DNA of 64,000 nucleotides from Caulobacter sp. BK020. Lineage in GTDB: Bacteria; Pseudomonadota; Alphaproteobacteria; Caulobacterales; Caulobacteraceae. Shown here piece by piece: positions 61,472 to 64,000 of the stretch. Both the position numbers and the translations under genes were made by a program. The DNA is taken from positions 1-64,000 of the forward strand of contig NZ_SLZL01000010.1 of the NCBI RefSeq assembly GCF_004342605.1. Reading direction: 5' to 3'. Each line of letters opens with the position of its first letter. Position 1 is the first letter of the stretch. The notes below the pieces were generated by a model that saw nothing but the letters and a program-made list of their open reading frames with translations, was not told where the DNA came from and ran no database searches.

Positions 61472-62380
61472 ATGAAACTTCCCGACTTCGAGGCCTGGGC
61501 CGTGTTCGCCAAGGTGGCCGAGACCGGCTCTTTCGTCGGGGCCGCGCAGCAGCTGAACCTGTCCAAGGCCACGGTCTCCAAGGCCGTCGGCCGGCTGGAG
61601 ACGCGACTGGGAGCGACGCTGTTCCATCGCACCTCCCGGCGGCTGTCCCTGACCGAGGCCGGCCGCGCCTCGCTGGACCGCGCGGCGCGGATCCTGGCCG
61701 AGGGCGAGGCGCTCGAGGCCGAGGCTTCGGCCCAGTCGGCCACCCCGCGCGGCTTGGTGCGGGTGGCCGCGCCGATGTCGTTCGGCGTCGCCCATCTGGG
61801 ACCGGCCCTGCCGGAATTCTTCGCCCTCTATCCGGAGGTCTCGGTCGAGCTGTCGCTGTCGGACCAGCTGGTCGACATCGTCGAGGAGGGCTTCGACCTG
61901 GCCCTGCGAATCTCGGCCCTGGAGGATTCCAGCCTGCTGGCCCGACGGCTGTGTCCGGTGCGGGTGATGCTGGTCGGCGCGCCGGCCTATTTCGACAAAC
62001 ACGGCCGGCCCGGCCATCCCAAGGACCTGACGGCCCACCACGGCCTGTTCTACACCGGCGGCCGCTCACGAGACGTCTGGCGGTTCGAGCACGCCGAGCA
62101 CGGACAATATGCGGTCAGCGTGCCCTCGCCCCTGCGGGTCAACAACGCCGACATCCTGCGTCCCTCTCTGCTGGCCGGCCTGGGCCTGGCCATGCAGCCG
62201 GACTTCCTGAGTTGGGAAGACATCAAGAGTGGTTTGCTGGAGGAGGTTCTGCCCGACTGGGCCCCGCCGCCGATCGCCCTGCACCTGGTCACCCCGCCCA
62301 GCCCGATCCGGCCGGCAAGGGTGGAGGTGCTGATCGCGTTCCTGGCCAAGCGGATGGCGACCGCGCCTTGGCTGGGGTGA
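61472..62380 (+). CDS. LysR-family transcriptional regulator
   Basis: A 302-residue regulator. The winged helix-turn-helix is [20 protein letters not shown] and [20 protein letters not shown], and the effector domain follows ([20 protein letters not shown]). It is divergent from the pirin-wrbA unit across 164 bp, the usual arrangement for control of that pair, and its inducer is unknown. An inverted repeat follows the gene at 62393. Confidence 0.9.
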   Translation: MKLPDFEAWAVFAKVAETGSFVGAAQQLNLSKATVSKAVGRLETRLGATLFHRTSRRLSLTEAGRASLDRAARILAEGEALEAEASAQSATPRGLVRVAAPMSFGVAHLGPALPEFFALYPEVSVELSLSDQLVDIVEEGFDLALRISALEDSSLLARRLCPVRVMLVGAPAYFDKHGRPGHPKDLTAHHGLFYTGGRSRDVWRFEHAEHGQYAVSVPSPLRVNNADILRPSLLAGLGLAMQPDFLSWEDIKSGLLEEVLPDWAPPPIALHLVTPPSPIRPARVEVLIAFLAKRMATAPWLG

Positions 62381-62392
62381 GCTAAATAGATG

Positions 62393-62408
62393 CTCCCCAA
62401 AAGGGGAG
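62393..62408. terminator. Hairpin between LysR and small-protein genes
   Basis: CTCCCC-AAAA-GGGGAG lies between convergent genes (LysR ends 62380, small gene ends 62415). It is short and may end transcription from either side. Confidence 0.45.
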
Positions 62409-62414
62409 GATCGA

Positions 62415-62540
62415 TCAAGCCATCTCGTGCTTGTCGCTCAGGCACTCGCCAATGGCGCGGGCGCAGCCCGGCAGGCCCAGGGCGCCGATGAACGACATGG
62501 CGACCGCACAGACCAGCATCACGGGTTGGAAGAAACGCAT
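62415..62540 (-). CDS. 41-residue small exported protein
   Basis: A short gene reading MRFFQPVMLVCAVAMSFIGA and ending CLSDKHEMA. It has a hydrophobic N-terminal helix and three Cys (LVCAV, PGCARA, GECLSD). GGAGA stands eight bases before the ATG. GC-rich codon use matches the genome. It may be a membrane-anchored or lipid-modified peptide (LPGC is lipobox-like). I do not recognise a family. Confidence 0.55.
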   Translation of the reverse strand: MRFFQPVMLVCAVAMSFIGALGLPGCARAIGECLSDKHEMA

Positions 62541-62677
62541 GCGAAATTCTCCACAGGCCAGTTCGTTCGCGAGGCGAGTTTCAGCCCAGATAAGGCCGAA
62601 GCTTGACGTTTGTTCCTACGAACCGAGGATCCGCGTCGGAAAAGCTCAGCATGCGGCAGATATGTCTCACCCGTATG

Positions 62678-64000
62678 TCAGTCTCCCAAAGCGTAGGCGA
62701 CACGAACGGCCTCTATTCGGGCCAGTTTTTCCTCAAGCGGCGACCAGTCGTCGACCTCGGCGATCGGCGCCCACAGAGCCTCGACCTCGTCGATCAGCAG
62801 TTCTTCGGGCTCCACCCCCTTGAAAACAGGGCTTTCCAGGCGTTCGGGGCGCTCGGGCTCGAACGCCGACAGCCGGCGGCGGAAGTCGAGGAAAGCTTCC
62901 TGGCCGTAGAGGTCCGCGCGCGGACCGGCCAGGGCGCGGACTTGCGACGCCTCGCCGCCGAACCAGTCGAAGAAGAACGGCTCCCAGCGCAATGATTCGC
63001 CGCCGGCCGCCAGCGCCGTGAACGCGGCCTGGACCAGATCGATGTCGTCCTCGGCCGAGCGGCTCTTCAGGCCCAGGCGGTCCAGCATCGCGGCGCGCAG
63101 GGCGTCGCGATAGAGGTCGGAGAAGCTGTTGAGCGTCGCGATCAGGCCGGCGTCGTCGGTGACCAGAGCCAGGCAGCCGGCCAGCTGCTGCAGGTTCCAG
63201 AACACCGCCTCGGGCTGGCGGCCGAAGCTGTAGAGGCCCGAATGGTCGAAATAGGCGGCGGTAAAGTTGGGGTCATTCCTCGGCAGGAACCGCCAGGGGC
63301 CGTAGTCGAAACTCTCGCCCGTCACGACCATGTTGTCGGTGTTGAGCACCCCGTGCACGAAGCCGGCCGCCATCCAGCGGGCCAGCAGACGGGCGCTGGC
63401 GGCGACCGCCTGCTCAAGCAGCACCTTCGGCCGGTCCGGCTGGTCGGCGACGTCCGGAAAGTAGGTCTCGACCGCATGGTCGACCAGCACGGTGATGTTG
63501 TCCCGCCGCTCGAGGAAGGCCTGGCGCTGGAAGGTCCCGAACCGGATGTGGCTGTGCGACAGGCGGGTCAGCACGGCCGAACGGGTGGGACTGGGCTCAT
63601 CGCCGCGTACCAGGGCCTCGCCGGTCTCGACCAGGGAGAAGGCGCGGGAGGTCGGAACGCCCAGGGCCTCCAGCATCGCGGCCGCCAGGATCTCGCGCAC
63701 CCCGCCCTTCAGGGTCAGCCGCCCGTCGCCGGCCCGCGACCACGGCGTCTGGCCCGAGCCCTTGGTGGCCAGGTCCAGCAGCCGGCCGCTGCCGGCCTCC
63801 CGGAGCTGGGCGAACAGAAAGCCGCGCCCGTCGCCCAGGTCGGGATTGTAGCTGCGGAACTGATGGCCGTGATAGCGCATGGCCAGCGGCCCCGGCTGGT
63901 TGTCCGGCAGCGGCGCGAAACGGGCGAAATGCGCCAGCCACTCGGCCTCGGTCAGGCCCTCCAGCCCCACGCTCGCCGCGGCGCGGTCGTTGCGAAACCG
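62678..64000 (-). CDS. selO: Protein adenylyltransferase SelO (YdiU), 5' end outside the window
   Basis: The C-terminal 440 or so residues of a SelO/YdiU pseudokinase that AMPylates proteins. Visible marks are MRYHGHQFRSYNPDLGDGRG, KGSGQTPWSRAGDGRLTLKG, the metal-binding HGVLNTDNM and FDYGPWRFLPRNDP. The frame continues beyond 63970 to the window edge (RFRNDRAAAS), so roughly the first 30-50 residues are missing and the start is not visible. The rest is intact to the stop at 62678. Confidence 0.93.
   Translation of the reverse strand, partial: RFRNDRAAASVGLEGLTEAEWLAHFARFAPLPDNQPGPLAMRYHGHQFRSYNPDLGDGRGFLFAQLREAGSGRLLDLATKGSGQTPWSRAGDGRLTLKGGVREILAAAMLEALGVPTSRAFSLVETGEALVRGDEPSPTRSAVLTRLSHSHIRFGTFQRQAFLERRDNITVLVDHAVETYFPDVADQPDRPKVLLEQAVAASARLLARWMAAGFVHGVLNTDNMVVTGESFDYGPWRFLPRNDPNFTAAYFDHSGLYSFGRQPEAVFWNLQQLAGCLALVTDDAGLIATLNSFSDLYRDALRAAMLDRLGLKSRSAEDDIDLVQAAFTALAAGGESLRWEPFFFDWFGGEASQVRALAGPRADLYGQEAFLDFRRRLSAFEPERPERLESPVFKGVEPEELLIDEVEALWAPIAEVDDWSPLEEKLARIEAVRVAYALGD

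Overview
The window is very GC-rich, densely coded DNA from an alphaproteobacterium, most probably Caulobacter or a close relative. The evidence is a complete Tad/Cpa pilus locus with a Flp-type pilin, perfect CtrA-type boxes (TTAA-N7-TTAA) upstream of both pilus loci, dispersed palindromic repeats of the kind common in alphaproteobacteria, and the overall gene content. The assignment is inferred from the sequence alone. No tRNA, rRNA or CRISPR array was seen. The only trace of a mobile element is a probable transposase tail at the left edge.

Layout. 1-6.7 kb: transposase tail, aldose-epimerase-like protein, flotillin, a 0.9-kb gene-free and structured stretch, a Tat-exported gluconolactonase-like enzyme, an AraC regulator and a DoxX-like protein. 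6.8-10.5 kb: a large propeller-type sensor kinase and its response regulator. 10.5-22.2 kb: a chaperone-usher pilus island of the archaic (Csu-like) type, with seven tandem spore-coat-U (SCPU) subunits, chaperone, usher and tip protein. It is flanked by two LuxR-type regulators of the same build and preceded by a CtrA-type box. 22.4-34.5 kb: a Tad pilus locus on the minus strand running pilA, cpaB, cpaC, short lipoprotein, TadG-like, two TadE-like, cpaE, cpaF, tadB, tadC, two TPR genes and cpaA last. pilA has its own CtrA-type box, and a GC-rich hairpin separates it from cpaB. Divergent from pilA is a receiver protein whose phospho-acceptor Asp is Asn. The window therefore holds two adhesive-pilus systems side by side, both plausibly under cell-cycle control.

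36-49.6 kb is ordinary accessory and housekeeping content: acyltransferase, extradiol dioxygenase, GST, a divergent DJ-1/GlxA pair, SDR, SleB-type hydrolase, a PadR regulator with its membrane partner and palindromic operators, and a sensor kinase. 49.8-52.4 kb: a cobalamin riboswitch upstream of metE (B12-independent methionine synthase), with a hairpin that buries the ribosome-binding site. 53.4-58.2 kb: a lysine/2-aminoadipate catabolic cluster of Lrp regulator, FAD-dependent D-2-hydroxyglutarate dehydrogenase, ALDH7-type semialdehyde dehydrogenase and a DUF1338 2-oxoadipate dioxygenase/decarboxylase. Together these would take the semialdehyde to 2-oxoglutarate if a transaminase is supplied elsewhere. 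58.3-64 kb: an unrecognised 416-residue protein, wrbA, a pirin, a LysR regulator, a 41-residue small protein and selO, cut by the window end.

Three copies of a palindromic repeat sit exactly at gene ends and supply the TAG stop codons of four genes.
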